From assembly GCF_001421415.1 (NCBI RefSeq), contig NZ_LMKH01000036.1:10611-74610 (forward strand): a DNA stretch of 64,000 nucleotides, given 5' to 3'. Shown one piece after another: positions 27,831 to 36,342 of this stretch. This DNA comes from Sphingomonas sp. Leaf208 (GTDB taxonomy: Bacteria; Pseudomonadota; Alphaproteobacteria; Sphingomonadales; Sphingomonadaceae). A program made the translations under genes and the position numbers. The first letter of the stretch is position 1. Each line of letters opens with the position of its first letter. The notes beneath the pieces were generated by a model. The model had not been told where the DNA came from. It saw only the letters and a list, made by a program, of their open reading frames with translations, and ran no database searches.

Positions 27831-27859
27831 GTTTCCTCCTCCCGCGGGGAGGAGGAAAC
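27831..27859 (+). terminator. Hairpin after spt
   Basis: A perfect 13-bp stem (GTTTCCTCCTCCC, loop GCG, GGGAGGAGGAAAC), 2 bp after the spt stop codon. No T-run follows on the plus strand, so termination strength is uncertain. Confidence 0.5.
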
Positions 27860-27924
27860 ATCCGTGAAATGTTCGATCGGTACTGGCATTCCAAGTCATT
27901 GCGTGTGGGCAACGACGCGTTAGG

Positions 27925-29889
27925 ATGCCGGCCGTGACGCAAGACGAGGTCGAGACTGCGGCCCAGGGGGGCGGGGCGAGGTGGCGCATAGCCATGCTGG
28001 TCGTGATGGGCCTGCTCGGTGCGGCGGTGCTCGTGGCGCTGATCGTGACGCTCGGCCACGCAAATCGCCAGCGCGATCGTGCACTGGAGCTGCAGGCTCA
28101 CAGCTATGACGTGATGATCCTCGCGCGGACGCTGTCCGGGACGATCGCGCGATCGGAGGCGTCGCTCGGGCGGTACGTCATCAGCGGCGACAAGCAGCTG
28201 GGGCAGCTCTATTTCGACGAGTGGCTGCTCGCGGGGACGCAGATCGACCGGCTCGACCAGATCACCAACGACAATCCCGAGCAGCAGCCGCGAGTCGATC
28301 GGCTGCGCGCCGCCTATGACGCGCGCGGGCGGGAGTTGTCGCTGACGGCGCTCAATACGCGCTACGGCAAGAACGGGCAGGCGCTCGCACGCTATTACCA
28401 GGGGCGAAAGGCGCCGACGCTCATCGAGATCAACACGACGCTCGACACGTTGATCGCACGCGAGCGCGCGTTGCTCGACGACCGGACGGCGGCGGCCTTG
28501 GGGTCGGTCGAGCGGTCGAGCTGGGTAGCGGGCGTGCTTGCCATCTTCGGCGTGCTGATCGTGCTGGGCGCGATCCTGCTCGGCTGGTTCACGATCCGCG
28601 CGGTCGGCGAGCGGGCGACCGCGCTGGCCGATGCCGAGCTGGAACGCGAGCGCGCCGACGAGCTGACCACCGCGGTTGCTGCCGCCACCGCTGAGCTGCG
28701 CGTGCAGGAGGCGAAGCTTCGCCAGATCCAGAAGATGGAGGCGGTCGGGCAGCTGACCGGCGGGATCGCGCACGACTTCAACAACATGCTGGCGGTGGTG
28801 CTGGGCGGTCTCGAACTGGCGCGGCGCAATCTCGCGAGCGATCCGGCCAGCGTGCGCCGGCATATCGACAGCGCGACCGAGGGTGCGAACCGCGCGGCGG
28901 CGCTGACTCGCCGGCTGCTCGCCTTCAGTCGCGAGGATTCGCTGAAGGCCGAGACGATCGACGCCGCCGCGCTGGTCGCCGGGATGTCCGACTTGCTCGA
29001 CCGTACGCTGGGGGACGCGATCACCGTCATCGTGCGCGACGATGCGGCCGGCGGGTGCGTCCGCGCCGACCGAGTCCAGCTGGAGAACGCGGTGCTGAAC
29101 CTTGCGGTCAACGCGCGCGATGCGATGAACGGGCGTGGCACGCTGACCGTCGCTACCGGCGCGACGACGCTAGCGGCGGACCAAGTCGGACGGTGCGCGG
29201 CGGGCGACTACGTCACGATCATGGTCGGCGACGACGGCTGCGGGATGGCGCCTGATGTGGCCGAGCGCGTCTTCGAGCCGTTCTTCACCACCAAGGAGGT
29301 CGGCAAGGGCACCGGGCTTGGGCTGAGCCAGATCTTCGCGCTGGTCCAGCAACTGCACGGCGAGGTCGGCATCGTCTCCGCACCGGGCGAAGGGACGACC
29401 GTCACACTCTATCTCCCGCGCGCCGCCGAGCTGGTCGCCCTCCCCCTGCCCACCGTCCCGATCGCGATGGTCGAGCCGATCGCGCCGACGGTGCCGGAAA
29501 CGTTGCAGATCCTGGTGGTCGAGGACGATCCGCGCGTGCTGGCCGCGACGACCGGCGCGCTGGAGGAAATCGGGCATAACCCGATCGCGTGCGACGATCC
29601 GCTTGCGGCGCCTGCGCTGCTGGCGGCGAACCCGGGGATCGGGCTGATTATCTCCGACGTGCTGATGCCGCGCCAGACCGGGCCGGAGATGATCGCCGCG
29701 CTCTCCCCGCTGTATCCGCACGTCGCAGTGCTGTTCGTCACCGGGTTTGCTGGCGAGGTGAACGTCGCACAGTTCGGCGGACACGAGGTGATGCGTAAAC
29801 CCTTTACGCTCAATGGGCTGGAACGCGCGGTCATGACGGCGATGGCCGCGGAGCGCCGCGAGACGAACCGCCCGATAGCCGCGGAATGA
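27925..29889 (+). CDS. Hybrid sensor histidine kinase (CHASE3-HisKA-HATPase-REC)
   Basis: A 654-residue inner-membrane sensor. Helices at about 24-46 and 197-220 enclose a periplasmic CHASE3-like four-helix region. A coiled segment leads to the phospho-accepting histidine in GGIAHDFNNML. The ATPase domain has NLAVNARDAM (N box), GDDGCGMAP (G1), FEPFFTTKE (F box) and GKGTGLGLS (G2). A C-terminal receiver domain has the aspartate in LIISDVLMP and lysine in MRKPF. Output partner unknown. It sits between the ceramide cluster and lptFG. Confidence 0.9.
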   Translation: MPAVTQDEVETAAQGGGARWRIAMLVVMGLLGAAVLVALIVTLGHANRQRDRALELQAHSYDVMILARTLSGTIARSEASLGRYVISGDKQLGQLYFDEWLLAGTQIDRLDQITNDNPEQQPRVDRLRAAYDARGRELSLTALNTRYGKNGQALARYYQGRKAPTLIEINTTLDTLIARERALLDDRTAAALGSVERSSWVAGVLAIFGVLIVLGAILLGWFTIRAVGERATALADAELERERADELTTAVAAATAELRVQEAKLRQIQKMEAVGQLTGGIAHDFNNMLAVVLGGLELARRNLASDPASVRRHIDSATEGANRAAALTRRLLAFSREDSLKAETIDAAALVAGMSDLLDRTLGDAITVIVRDDAAGGCVRADRVQLENAVLNLAVNARDAMNGRGTLTVATGATTLAADQVGRCAAGDYVTIMVGDDGCGMAPDVAERVFEPFFTTKEVGKGTGLGLSQIFALVQQLHGEVGIVSAPGEGTTVTLYLPRAAELVALPLPTVPIAMVEPIAPTVPETLQILVVEDDPRVLAATTGALEEIGHNPIACDDPLAAPALLAANPGIGLIISDVLMPRQTGPEMIAALSPLYPHVAVLFVTGFAGEVNVAQFGGHEVMRKPFTLNGLERAVMTAMAAERRETNRPIAAE

Positions 29890-29978
29890 TCGTTCATTGA
29901 TGCGTTGCGATTGAGGATGACGCCTAGCGCGTGCGCCCCTATACCCGCGCGACCCAGCATACCGAGCCCAACCCGCGC

Positions 29979-31172
29979 ATGAAATCCATCGACCGCTACA
30001 TGGCCCGGCTGATCGCGGTGCCGCTCTTTTCGACGCTGCTGATCGCCGTCATGCTGTTCGTGCTCGATCGCATGCTCGGGCTGTTCAATTTCGTCGCGAC
30101 GCAAGGCGGGCCGATCAGCGTCGTGTGGCGGATGCTCGCCAACCTGCTGCCCGAATATCTGGGCTTGGGCATTCCGATCGGGCTGATGCTCGGCATCCTG
30201 CTAGCGTTCCGCCGGCTGTCGACCTCATCGGAGCTGGACGTCCTGCGCGGCGTCGGCATGAGCTACAATCGGCTGCTGCGCGTGCCGTACATGTACACGA
30301 TCGCACTGGCGCTGCTGAACCTCGCGATCGTCGGCTATGTCCAGCCGATCGCACGCTATTATTACGAGGGCCTGCGGTTCGAGTTGCGCACGGGTGCGCT
30401 CGGCGCGTCGATTAAGGTCGGGGAGTTCACCAATCTCGGCGACCGCATGACGCTGCGGATCGAGGAGAGCAAGGACAAGGGCCGCGAGCTGTCCGGGATC
30501 TTTGTCCATGCGTCGAGCCAGAATGGCGACTGGCTGGGCGTGACCGCGGAGAAGGGCAAGTTCCTCGCGACCGACGATCCCAACGTCATCATCTTCCGCC
30601 TTGCGAACGGGACGCTGATCCACAACCGGCCCGAGTTCAAGACGCCGCGCGTGCTGACCTTCAGCAGCCATGATCTGCCGATCAACCTGCCCAAGTTCGA
30701 AAGCTTCCGCAGTCGCGGCGGGCGCAACCTCGAATATACGCTGCCCGAGCTCGCCAAGCAGGGTCAGCGCGGCGCGACGCTGGAGCAGCGCGACGGCAGC
30801 CGGTCCGAATTCCACTTCCGCCTTGCCGAGGTCGCGACGATGTTCCTGTTGCCGCTGCTCGCGCTCGCGCTCGGCGTGCCGCCCAAGCGATCCTCGTCCG
30901 CGCTCGGCGTGTTCCTGTCGATCGTGATGATCGTCACCTATCACAAGGTGAACCAATACGCGGCGGACGTCGGCGAACTCGGGCGGATCGATCCGATCAT
31001 CGCACTGTGGGTGCCGTTCACGATCTTCGCCGGGCTGATCCTGTGGATGTACTATACGATCGCCTATGTCCCCGGCGGGCAACCGATCGGTGCGCTCGAA
31101 CGCGTCTTCTCGAAGACGTTCAAGGCGATCACCAAGCGTATCCCGGGCTTCCGTAAGAGCAAAGCCGCATGA
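29979..31172 (+). CDS. lptF: LPS-export ABC transporter permease LptF
   Basis: An inner-membrane permease of the Lpt transport bridge. The 397-residue protein has the YjgP/YjgQ topology: two or three helices near the N-terminus (after MKSIDRYMARLIAVPL), a periplasmic jellyroll of about 170 residues, and three C-terminal helices. ATG 29979 is the family-like start; an in-frame start 48 bp upstream is possible. Its stop overlaps the lptG start (ATGA). Confidence 0.9.
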   Translation: MKSIDRYMARLIAVPLFSTLLIAVMLFVLDRMLGLFNFVATQGGPISVVWRMLANLLPEYLGLGIPIGLMLGILLAFRRLSTSSELDVLRGVGMSYNRLLRVPYMYTIALALLNLAIVGYVQPIARYYYEGLRFELRTGALGASIKVGEFTNLGDRMTLRIEESKDKGRELSGIFVHASSQNGDWLGVTAEKGKFLATDDPNVIIFRLANGTLIHNRPEFKTPRVLTFSSHDLPINLPKFESFRSRGGRNLEYTLPELAKQGQRGATLEQRDGSRSEFHFRLAEVATMFLLPLLALALGVPPKRSSSALGVFLSIVMIVTYHKVNQYAADVGELGRIDPIIALWVPFTIFAGLILWMYYTIAYVPGGQPIGALERVFSKTFKAITKRIPGFRKSKAA

Positions 31173-32266
31173 ACATCGTCAGCTTCTTCCCGTCGCGGAC
31201 GGTCGCGATTTACATGGGACGGATGTTCCTGGTGCGGACGTTCGCGGTGCTCGCCGCGCTCGTGCTGGTGCTCCAGGCGCTCGACCTGCTGAGCAACTCC
31301 GGCGACATCCTCGCCTTTCCCGGCAATGGCGATGCGCAGGTCTGGCAATATGTGTCGCTGCGTGCGCCGCAGATCGTCTCGCGGTTCCTGCCGTTCTCGG
31401 TGCTGCTCGGCACCATACTGACGCTGATCACGATGAACCAGAACAGCGAGATCGTCGCGCTGAAGGGCTCCGGCCTGTCAGCGCATCAGGTGCTGGCGCC
31501 GTTGCTGGTCGCGAGCCTGGGTGTCGCGGTGATCAGCTTCGTGTTCAACGACCGCGTGGTGGCGCGCGCGACGGCAACGCTGAACCAGTGGCAGAAAGTG
31601 AATTACGGCAAGCTGCCAATCGATCGCGGCGACCGCGCCAACGTGTGGGTGCGCGACGGCGACGACCTGATCGAGGTCGCACAGATCCGCGGGCGCGGCG
31701 ACGCGACGCGGCTTGGCGGCATCACGCTGTACGATCGCACCGGCGGTAACCTCGTCGCGATCCTGCGGGCGGATCATGGCAGGCGCGTCGCGAGCGGCTG
31801 GGAGGTAAGCCCTGCGACCCGGTTCGACGTGAAGAGCGGCAACGTCCGCCCCTTGGGCGCGGTGGTGATCGCGAAGGACGTGCGGCCGGACCAGTTCACG
31901 CTGGCGAGCGTCGATGCGGACGGACTGTCGTTCGGCGCGCTGAAGGCGGCGATCGCCGACTTGTCCGACGCGGGGCGGCCGACCAAGGCGCTCGAAGGAT
32001 CGTTGTGGCACAAGCTGTCGGGGCCGCTGTCGTCGGTGCTGATGCCGTTGCTCGGCGCGGTCGCAGCGTTCGGGATCGCGCGATCGGGCAAGCTGTTCGT
32101 GCGCGCCGTGATCGGCATGGGGCTCGGCTTCGCGTTCTTCGTCGCGGACAATTTCGCGCTCGCGATGGGCAATCTCGGCGCCTACCCGCCGTTCCTCGCC
32201 GCGTGGGCGCCGTTCCTGCTGTTCTTCTTCATCGGCGAGGCGGTGCTGATCCGGTCGGAGGAATAG
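31169..32266 (+). CDS. lptG: LPS-export ABC transporter permease LptG
   Basis: Partner permease of LptF, 365 residues, same fold (helices near residues 15-35, 60-85, 100-120 and three at the C-terminus around a periplasmic domain). The 4-bp overlap with lptF indicates coupled translation and equimolar subunits. The LptB ATPase is not in the window. Sphingomonads carry glycosphingolipids instead of LPS, so the cargo is an open question. Confidence 0.9.
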   Translation: MNIVSFFPSRTVAIYMGRMFLVRTFAVLAALVLVLQALDLLSNSGDILAFPGNGDAQVWQYVSLRAPQIVSRFLPFSVLLGTILTLITMNQNSEIVALKGSGLSAHQVLAPLLVASLGVAVISFVFNDRVVARATATLNQWQKVNYGKLPIDRGDRANVWVRDGDDLIEVAQIRGRGDATRLGGITLYDRTGGNLVAILRADHGRRVASGWEVSPATRFDVKSGNVRPLGAVVIAKDVRPDQFTLASVDADGLSFGALKAAIADLSDAGRPTKALEGSLWHKLSGPLSSVLMPLLGAVAAFGIARSGKLFVRAVIGMGLGFAFFVADNFALAMGNLGAYPPFLAAWAPFLLFFFIGEAVLIRSEE

Positions 32267-32345
32267 GGCGCCGCCGATCGGTCGCACCCTTTCACGCCAC
32301 CGCCCCCGTCCCTATCTGCTGGTCCGAACAACCATCGGAGCAAGC

Positions 32346-32762
32346 ATGAAATATCTCCACACGATGATCCGCGTGACCGACCCGGCGAAGACGATCGCGT
32401 TCTTCGAGACGCTGGGGCTGAAGGAGGTCCGCCGGATGGAGAACGAGAAGGGGCGGTTCACGCTGATCTTCCTGTCGGTCCCCGGCGACGAGGGCGCCGA
32501 GGTCGAGCTGACGCACAATTGGGATCCGGAAGAATATGGCGAAGGCCGCAATTTCGGGCATCTCGCCTACCGCGTCGACAACATCTACGACACGTGCCAG
32601 CGGCTGATGGACTCGGGCGTGACGATCAACCGGCCGCCGCGCGACGGTCACATGGCGTTCGTGCGGACGCCCGACAACATTTCGATCGAACTGTTGCAGG
32701 CCGATGGCGCGCTAGATCCGGTCGAGCCTTGGGCGTCGATGCCGAACACCGGCAAGTGGTGA
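32346..32762 (+). CDS. gloA: Lactoylglutathione lyase (glyoxalase I)
   Basis: Converts the methylglyoxal-glutathione hemithioacetal to S-lactoylglutathione. The 138-residue vicinal-oxygen-chelate protein shows the expected metal ligands: His5 (KYLHTM), a Glu in EVELTHNW, His in FGHLAYRV, and Glu in ISIELLQ. GGAGCAAGC precedes the ATG. It lies 7 bp upstream of gloB, forming a complete two-step detoxification operon. Confidence 0.95.
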   Translation: MKYLHTMIRVTDPAKTIAFFETLGLKEVRRMENEKGRFTLIFLSVPGDEGAEVELTHNWDPEEYGEGRNFGHLAYRVDNIYDTCQRLMDSGVTINRPPRDGHMAFVRTPDNISIELLQADGALDPVEPWASMPNTGKW

Positions 32763-32769
32763 CCCGCTG

Positions 32770-33495
32770 ATGCTCGATATCGTCCGCGTGCCGGTGCTGG
32801 CTGACAATTACGCCTGGCTGATCCACGACACCGTCTCGGGTGAAACGGTGGTGGTCGATCCGGGCGAGGCGGGGCCGGTGATCGCCGCCGCCAAGAAGCG
32901 TGACTGGCGGATCGACCGGGTTTGGACGACGCACTGGCATCCCGATCATACCGGCGGGAATGCCGAGATGAAGGCCTATGGCGCCACCGTCGTGGGTCCG
33001 GCGGCGGAAGCGGACAAGATTCCGACGCTCGACGAGCGGGTCGGCGAAGGCGACGTCGTCCGCCTTGGTGCGCATGAGGCGACCGTGATGACGGTGCCGG
33101 GGCATACGCAGGGGCATATCGCGTTCCACTTCGCCGATGATGCGGCGATCTTCACCGGGGATACGCTGTTCGCGATGGGCTGTGGGCGGCTGTTCGAGGG
33201 GACGCCGGCGGACATGTTCGCGAACATGCAACGATACGCGACGCTTTCGGACGAGACCGAAGTATTCTGCGGGCATGAATATACGCAGAGCAACGGGCGC
33301 TATGCGCTGGTTGCCGAGCCGGACAACGGCGACATCGTTGCGCGGATGGCCGATGTCGACGCGGCACGCGCGAAGGGCGAGCCTACCGTGCCGACGACGA
33401 TCGGGCGGGAGCGGGCGACCAATCCTTTCCTGCGGGCGACGTCGCTCGAGCAGTTTGCGGGCTATCGTGCGGCCAAGGATGCGTTTCGCGGGTGA
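32770..33495 (+). CDS. gloB: Hydroxyacylglutathione hydrolase (glyoxalase II)
   Basis: Hydrolyses S-lactoylglutathione to lactate and glutathione. The metallo-beta-lactamase motif is THWHPDHTGG; further ligands are in GHTQGHIAFH, FTGDTLF and CGHEYT. The C-terminal glyoxalase II domain is recognised by PTTIGRERATNPFLR. The 241-residue length and position directly after gloA support GloB rather than a generic MBL hydrolase. Confidence 0.94.
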   Translation: MLDIVRVPVLADNYAWLIHDTVSGETVVVDPGEAGPVIAAAKKRDWRIDRVWTTHWHPDHTGGNAEMKAYGATVVGPAAEADKIPTLDERVGEGDVVRLGAHEATVMTVPGHTQGHIAFHFADDAAIFTGDTLFAMGCGRLFEGTPADMFANMQRYATLSDETEVFCGHEYTQSNGRYALVAEPDNGDIVARMADVDAARAKGEPTVPTTIGRERATNPFLRATSLEQFAGYRAAKDAFRG

Positions 33496-33534
33496 AGCGC
33501 GTATAAGGGCGATGGGATTTTGAGGAGCGTTGCG

Positions 33535-33951
33535 ATGCGGATGCGGACCCTGCCACTCTTGATGCTGCCAGCGATTTGGTTGGGTGCGTGTACGCAGACC
33601 CAGGCGGAGGTCGAGCGTGCGCAGGTGCGCGAGGCGGGCGTGCAGGAGAAGCTGGCTAAGGAACTCGCTGGGCTCGTGCCGGGCAAGCCCGAGTCGTGCA
33701 TCAGCCAGTTCCCGCAGAAGCAGAGTTCGGGCTACGGCGCGACGATCCTGTACCGGGTGAATAGCGGGCTGGTGTACCGCAGCGATACCGTCGGCGGATG
33801 CGAGGGGATCGCGCGGGGCGATATCCTCGTAACGCGGACGCCGAGCGGGCAGCTGTGCCGCGGCGACATTGCGCAGACGTTCGACCAGGCCTCGCGCTTT
33901 CCGACCGGGAGTTGCAGCTTCGGCGACTTCGTCCCGTATCGGAAGCCATGA
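33535..33951 (+). CDS. Predicted lipoprotein, unknown function
   Basis: A 138-residue protein with a lipoprotein signal: MRMRTLPLLMLPAIWLGAC, lipobox LGAC near residue 19. The mature part has further cysteines (ESCIS, GGCEG, QLCRG, GSCSF) likely to form disulfides in the periplasm. ATG 33535 follows GAGGAG. The next gene overlaps by 4 bp and encodes a clear paralogue. No known family recognised. Confidence 0.75.
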   Translation: MRMRTLPLLMLPAIWLGACTQTQAEVERAQVREAGVQEKLAKELAGLVPGKPESCISQFPQKQSSGYGATILYRVNSGLVYRSDTVGGCEGIARGDILVTRTPSGQLCRGDIAQTFDQASRFPTGSCSFGDFVPYRKP

Positions 33952-34316
33952 TGCGCGGGGCGGTCCTGGCGGCGGTGGCGCTGATGACGGTGGGAATGCT
34001 CGGCGCGGGCAAGTCTGATCCGCTGGAGGGCCGGGTTGCTGGAACGCCGGTGCGGTGCATCGACCTTCAGCAGCTCAACGGGCCTGAAATCATCGATTCG
34101 CAGACGATCCTGTATCGGCAATCGGGCAAGCGGATCTGGAAGACGGGGCCGGTTGGTGAATGTCCTTCGTTGCGGCCATTGGATACGTTGATTGTCGATG
34201 TTTACGGGGGGCAATTGTGCCGGAACGATCGATTTCGGACGGTGTCGGTGGGTATGTCGATTCCGTCGGGGTACTGCCGGTTTCGGAATTTTACCCCGTA
34301 TGACAAGGTGAAGTAG
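33948..34316 (+). CDS. Secreted paralogue of the upstream lipoprotein
   Basis: A 122-residue protein with an N-terminal signal sequence (MMRGAVLAAVALMTVGMLGAG). It aligns with its upstream neighbour through TILYR, a V-G-x-C segment, GQLCR, a P-[ST]-G-x-C motif and a shared C-terminal FTPYD/FVPYR end. The four cysteines are conserved between the two, but it lacks the lipobox. ATG 33948 overlaps the neighbour's stop, so the pair is co-translated. Function unknown. Confidence 0.72.
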   Translation: MMRGAVLAAVALMTVGMLGAGKSDPLEGRVAGTPVRCIDLQQLNGPEIIDSQTILYRQSGKRIWKTGPVGECPSLRPLDTLIVDVYGGQLCRNDRFRTVSVGMSIPSGYCRFRNFTPYDKVK

Positions 34317-34338
34317 ACGCATCCACGCTACACATTCG

Positions 34339-34442
34339 CCACCCCGGCGGAGGCCGGGGCCCAGTTGGGGGACGCTGATGGCGTAAGACAGCGCTCCGTT
34401 ACAACGACCTTTCCAACTGGGCCCCGGCCTTCGCCGGGGTGG
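34339..34442. repeat. Palindromic element, family A
   Basis: GCCACCCCGGCGGAGGCCGG and GGCCCCGGCCTTCGCCGGGG arms around a loop with GCGCTCCGTTACAACGACC. It separates two convergent genes. Confidence 0.9.
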
Positions 34443-34492
34443 TAGAAGTAGGGTTGAACGTCGCCCTTCTCTCGTCACCCTGACGGAAGGGC

Positions 34493-35275
34493 TCAGTCCT
34501 CGAACACCGCCGCCCGCTTTTCTATGTTGGCCCGCACCTGCTCGACCTGGTTGGGCGTGCGGATGACCTTCAACTGCTCTTCGGTTTCCGCGTGCAGCAC
34601 TGCCGCCGCGTCCGCATCCGCCGCAAGGTTGTAGAGCGCCTTCGACCCGCGGATCGCGTGGGGGTTCCTCGCGGCAATCTCGCGGGCGAGCATCATCGCC
34701 TCGCCGAGCGGGTCTTCGGACAGACGCGTGACGAAGCCGTGCCGCAACGCTTCCTCGCCGTCGAACTCGCGGGCGGTGTAGGTGAGTTCGCGGAGCACGT
34801 CGTCGCGGGCGAGCGTACGCCAGAGGGCGATGCCAGCCATGTCGGGGACGAGGCCCCAGTACGTCTCGCGAATTGCGAAGCGGGCTTGCGGGTGGGCGAT
34901 GCGGATGTCGGCACCGGACATGATCTGGAAGCCGCCGCCGAACGCGACGCCGTGGACCGCGGCGATGACCGGCATCGGCAAGGTGCGCCAGCCCCATGCG
35001 ACCTGTTGCACCAGGTTCGCGCCTTCCTCCGTCCGGTCGCCGAGCGCCAGACCCGAGCCACCGCTCGCCATCGAGGCCATGTCGAGGCCGGCGCAGAACG
35101 CCTTGCCCTCGCCTGAGAGGACGACGCAGCGGACTTCGGTCATCCCCTTGAGCCGATCGATCGCGGCGGCGATGCCCTCGAACATTGCGGGGTCGATCGC
35201 GTTCATCTTGTCGGCGCGCGCGAGGCGGACGTCGGCGATGCCCTCGGCGACGGTAATCGTGACCCGGTCGTTCAT
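34493..35275 (-). CDS. Enoyl-CoA hydratase/isomerase family protein
   Basis: A 260-residue crotonase-fold protein. The oxyanion-hole segments are FCAGLDMASM and HGVAFGGGFQI. The usual catalytic glutamate region reads ETYWGLVPDMAG, with Asp where many hydratases have Gly/Ala. It may therefore be a hydratase, isomerase or other crotonase. ATG 35275 matches the family start (VTITVAEGIADVRLARADKMNA); the open frame continues to 35755 antisense to a thioesterase gene and is not used. Confidence 0.87.
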   Translation of the reverse strand: MNDRVTITVAEGIADVRLARADKMNAIDPAMFEGIAAAIDRLKGMTEVRCVVLSGEGKAFCAGLDMASMASGGSGLALGDRTEEGANLVQQVAWGWRTLPMPVIAAVHGVAFGGGFQIMSGADIRIAHPQARFAIRETYWGLVPDMAGIALWRTLARDDVLRELTYTAREFDGEEALRHGFVTRLSEDPLGEAMMLAREIAARNPHAIRGSKALYNLAADADAAAVLHAETEEQLKVIRTPNQVEQVRANIEKRAAVFED

Positions 35276-35368
35276 TCTGGCGATCCTCTCGATCTTTGTG
35301 GGGACGCTAACCGGCCCTGCCCTCCCCCGCAATGTTGCGCGCGGCCACCCGGCGTGTAGAGGCGGGCA

Positions 35369-35824
35369 ATGGCTGGTTTTGATCCACAATGGTTTGCGAC
35401 GCGCGGGTTCGGCGGGCACGGCGCCGCGCTGGGGATGCGCTATCACGCGCATGGCGACGACTGGACGGAGCTCGCGCTGCCGTATGACGAACGGCTGATC
35501 GGCGACCGCGCGAGCGGCGTGATCGCGTCGGGGCCGATCATCACGATGATGGACATGGCGACGAGTCTGGCGATCTGGATCAAGCGCAAGGCATTCGTGC
35601 CGCATGCGACGCTTGACCTGCGGGTCGATTACCTGCGGCCCGCGACGCCGGGGAAGACCGTGATCGGGCGCGGCGAATGCTACCGGATCACGCGCTCGAT
35701 CGCGTTCGTGCGTGGGCAGGCGCATGACGGCGACCCGAACGATCCGCTCGCGCATGTCGCGGGGACGTTCATGGTGGTGGGCGATGTCGCCGGCATGGGT
35801 CTCAACAGGAGGACCGAGGCATGA
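35369..35824 (+). CDS. PaaI-family hotdog thioesterase (first of tandem pair)
   Basis: A 151-residue single hotdog domain: a helix with ASGVIASGPIITMMDMATSLAIW and the following strand HATLDLRVDYLRPATPG resemble PaaI/4HBT thioesterases that hydrolyse aryl- or acyl-CoA. The stop overlaps the next gene by 4 bp. Divergent from an enoyl-CoA hydratase-like gene, hinting at acyl-CoA metabolism, but the substrate is unknown. Confidence 0.85.
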   Translation: MAGFDPQWFATRGFGGHGAALGMRYHAHGDDWTELALPYDERLIGDRASGVIASGPIITMMDMATSLAIWIKRKAFVPHATLDLRVDYLRPATPGKTVIGRGECYRITRSIAFVRGQAHDGDPNDPLAHVAGTFMVVGDVAGMGLNRRTEA

Positions 35825-36219
35825 CGATCGGCCTGCCGCCTTATGCGGAGATCCTTCGTGTGTCGGTCGAAGCCGAGGACGGTGCGCCGCCGGTATTGCT
35901 AATGCCGTTTGCCGACGACGTGCTCGGGCGGCCGGGGTTTTTGCATGGTGGTGCGATCTCGGGGTTGCTGGAGATGGCGGCGATTGCGGCTTTGCAGCAT
36001 GCGTTGGAGGCTGAGGGTGCTGGTTCCGAAGCTCGGATCAAGCCGGTGAACGTCACGGTCGATTTCATGCGGGGTGGTCGGGACAAGCCTACGCGGGCGG
36101 CGGGCGTGGTGACCCGGTTGGGGAACCGGGTGGCCAATGTGGAGGCGACCGCTTGGCAGGATGAGCGGGAGAAGCCGATCGCCGCCGCGCGGATGAACTA
36201 CCTGATCGTGCGGGACTAG
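35821..36219 (+). CDS. PaaI-family hotdog thioesterase (second of tandem pair)
   Basis: A 132-residue hotdog protein with PGFLHGGAISGLLEMAAIAAL, the HGG motif typical of the active-site helix, and VTVDFMRGGRDKPT as the core strand. It is more PaaI-like than its upstream partner, which lacks HGG. The pair may form a heteromer. Coupled by ATGA overlap. Confidence 0.86.
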   Translation: MTIGLPPYAEILRVSVEAEDGAPPVLLMPFADDVLGRPGFLHGGAISGLLEMAAIAALQHALEAEGAGSEARIKPVNVTVDFMRGGRDKPTRAAGVVTRLGNRVANVEATAWQDEREKPIAAARMNYLIVRD

Positions 36220-36227
36220 CCGCTTCT

Positions 36228-36336
36228 TCTCCCCTTCCGCTTGCGGGAGGGGTCGGGGGAGGGGTGTGCCTCACAGACCGGACGCCAGTACGTACGTCGT
36301 GCCCTCCCCTGACCCCTCCCGCAAGCGGGAGGGGAA
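36228..36336. repeat. Palindromic element, family C
   Basis: CTCCCCTTCCGCTTGCGGGA and CCCTCCCGCAAGCGGGAGGGG arms around a loop of about 40 nt. Nearly identical arms to the copy before proB. It lies between convergent thioesterase and sugar dehydrogenase genes. Confidence 0.92.
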
Positions 36337-36342
36337 TTTAGG

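Noticed and set aside
26527..28863. A 778-codon minus-strand open frame opposite spt and the histidine kinase
   Set aside because: Antisense to two strong genes and composition typical of a reverse-strand shadow.
34493..35755. A 420-residue version of the enoyl-CoA hydratase
   Set aside because: The extra N-terminal part is antisense to the thioesterase gene and unlike the family; ATG 35275 gives the normal 260-residue enzyme.
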